Below, one piece after another: positions 14,259 through 14,542 of a stretch of DNA of 14,542 nt (position 1 is its first letter; every line of letters begins with the position of its first letter). The DNA is from JASEJA01 sp038872535 (GTDB lineage Archaea; Thermoproteota; Bathyarchaeia; Bathyarchaeales; Bathycorpusculaceae). The stretch spans positions 1 through 14,542 of the forward strand of contig JAVZJY010000031.1 in assembly GCA_038872535.1 (NCBI GenBank), written 5' to 3'. Below the pieces are notes generated by a model. That model ran no database searches. It was not told where the DNA came from and saw only the letters and a program-made list of their open reading frames with translations. A program made the position numbers and the translations under genes.

Positions 14259-14542
14259 TTGGGAATAATCATAGGAAAAAACACAAAAGCCATAGTTCAA
14301 GGCATAACAGGAAACCAAGGAAGCTTCCACACTAAGCTTATGCTTGAGTATGGAACAAAAATAGTGGCTGGAGTAACCCCTGGAAAAGGCGGAATCCAAA
14401 TTCATGGAATTCCAGTCTATGACACCGTAGAAGAAGCCCAAGAAAAACATTCAGCCAACGCCTCAATAATCTTCGTTCCAGCCCCCTTCGCTGCAGACGC
14501 AGCCCTAGAAGCGTTGGAGAATGGGATAAGAACCATTGTGAT
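14259..14542 (+). CDS. sucD: Succinyl-CoA synthetase alpha subunit, N-terminal part (cut by window end)
   Basis: A frame open to the right edge translates as GIIIGKNTKAIVQGITGNQG, then FHTKLMLEYGTKIVAGVTPGKGG, IHGIPVYDTVEEA and ASIIFVPAPFAADAALEA. This is the CoA-binding Rossmann domain of SucD, which carries the phosphohistidine in its missing C-terminal half. I place the start at TTG 14259, 1 base after the sucC stop. GGAGGG at 14246-14251, inside the end of sucC, lies 7 bases before it, and no ATG or GTG in this frame occurs before conserved sequence. About 95 of the usual 290 residues are present. Confidence 0.95.
   Translation, partial: MGIIIGKNTKAIVQGITGNQGSFHTKLMLEYGTKIVAGVTPGKGGIQIHGIPVYDTVEEAQEKHSANASIIFVPAPFAADAALEALENGIRTIV

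Noticed and set aside
14130..14450. Minus-strand open frame of 106 codons spanning the sucC-sucD junction
   Set aside because: Both plus-strand genes are conserved through the same bases, so this is a shadow frame.
1..14542. CRISPR arrays, insertion sequences, integrase genes or attachment sites
   Set aside because: No regularly spaced repeats, transposase-like proteins or tRNA-end duplications are visible, and gene order is that of ordinary chromosomal operons.

Overview
The window reads as a chromosomal segment of an archaeon. The signs are an Alba chromatin protein, an archaeal-type aspartyl-tRNA synthetase, a zinc-ribbon/KH NusA-like protein, a separate PurS/PurL/PurQ FGAM synthase, a formylmethanofuran:tetrahydromethanopterin formyltransferase (Ftr), and TATA-box promoters with short or absent leaders. 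Ftr together with SucCD and an Lrp-like regulator fits an anaerobic TACK-type lineage with a tetrahydromethanopterin C1 pathway. Bathyarchaeia is my best guess, but it is an inference only. No rRNA, tRNA, CRISPR array, insertion sequence or phage gene is visible. No gap between genes exceeds about 185 bases.

Left block (1-3699, plus strand): the 3' end of purM, then purS, purL and purQ. purS and purL overlap by an ATGA, and purQ starts 2 bases after purL stops. They encode the FGAM synthase complex and AIR synthase, steps 4 and 5 of de novo purine synthesis.

Middle block (3682-9535, minus strand): purF, purD, a HAD-family protein of the COG4030 ('EhaR-like') type, ftr and a PfkB-family kinase, in that order of transcription. 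The last four genes are joined by stop/start overlaps or a 1-base gap. purF and purD are steps 1 and 2. No gene for step 3 (formylation of GAR) is present, but a C1 formyltransferase of the methanopterin pathway lies in the operon. The block ends tail-to-tail on purQ with an 18-base overlap.

Right-centre block (9649-12421, minus strand): a small secreted six-cysteine protein of unknown function with its own likely promoter, then (upstream) aspS, a zinc-ribbon/KH NusA-like gene and alba. The last three look like one information-processing string, alba first. A hairpin between alba and the KH gene pairs an anti-SD-like sequence with the KH gene's ribosome binding site.

Right block (12620-14542, plus strand): transcribed divergently from alba, a winged-helix regulator with an Lrp/AsnC-type ligand domain, then sucC and the start of sucD (TTG start, cut by the window end). 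These give an energy-linked succinyl-CoA synthetase probably controlled by the adjacent regulator.

The most interesting part is the purF-purD-HAD-ftr-pfkB operon, which puts a C1-carrier enzyme and two enzymes of unassigned substrate in strict translational coupling with purine synthesis.
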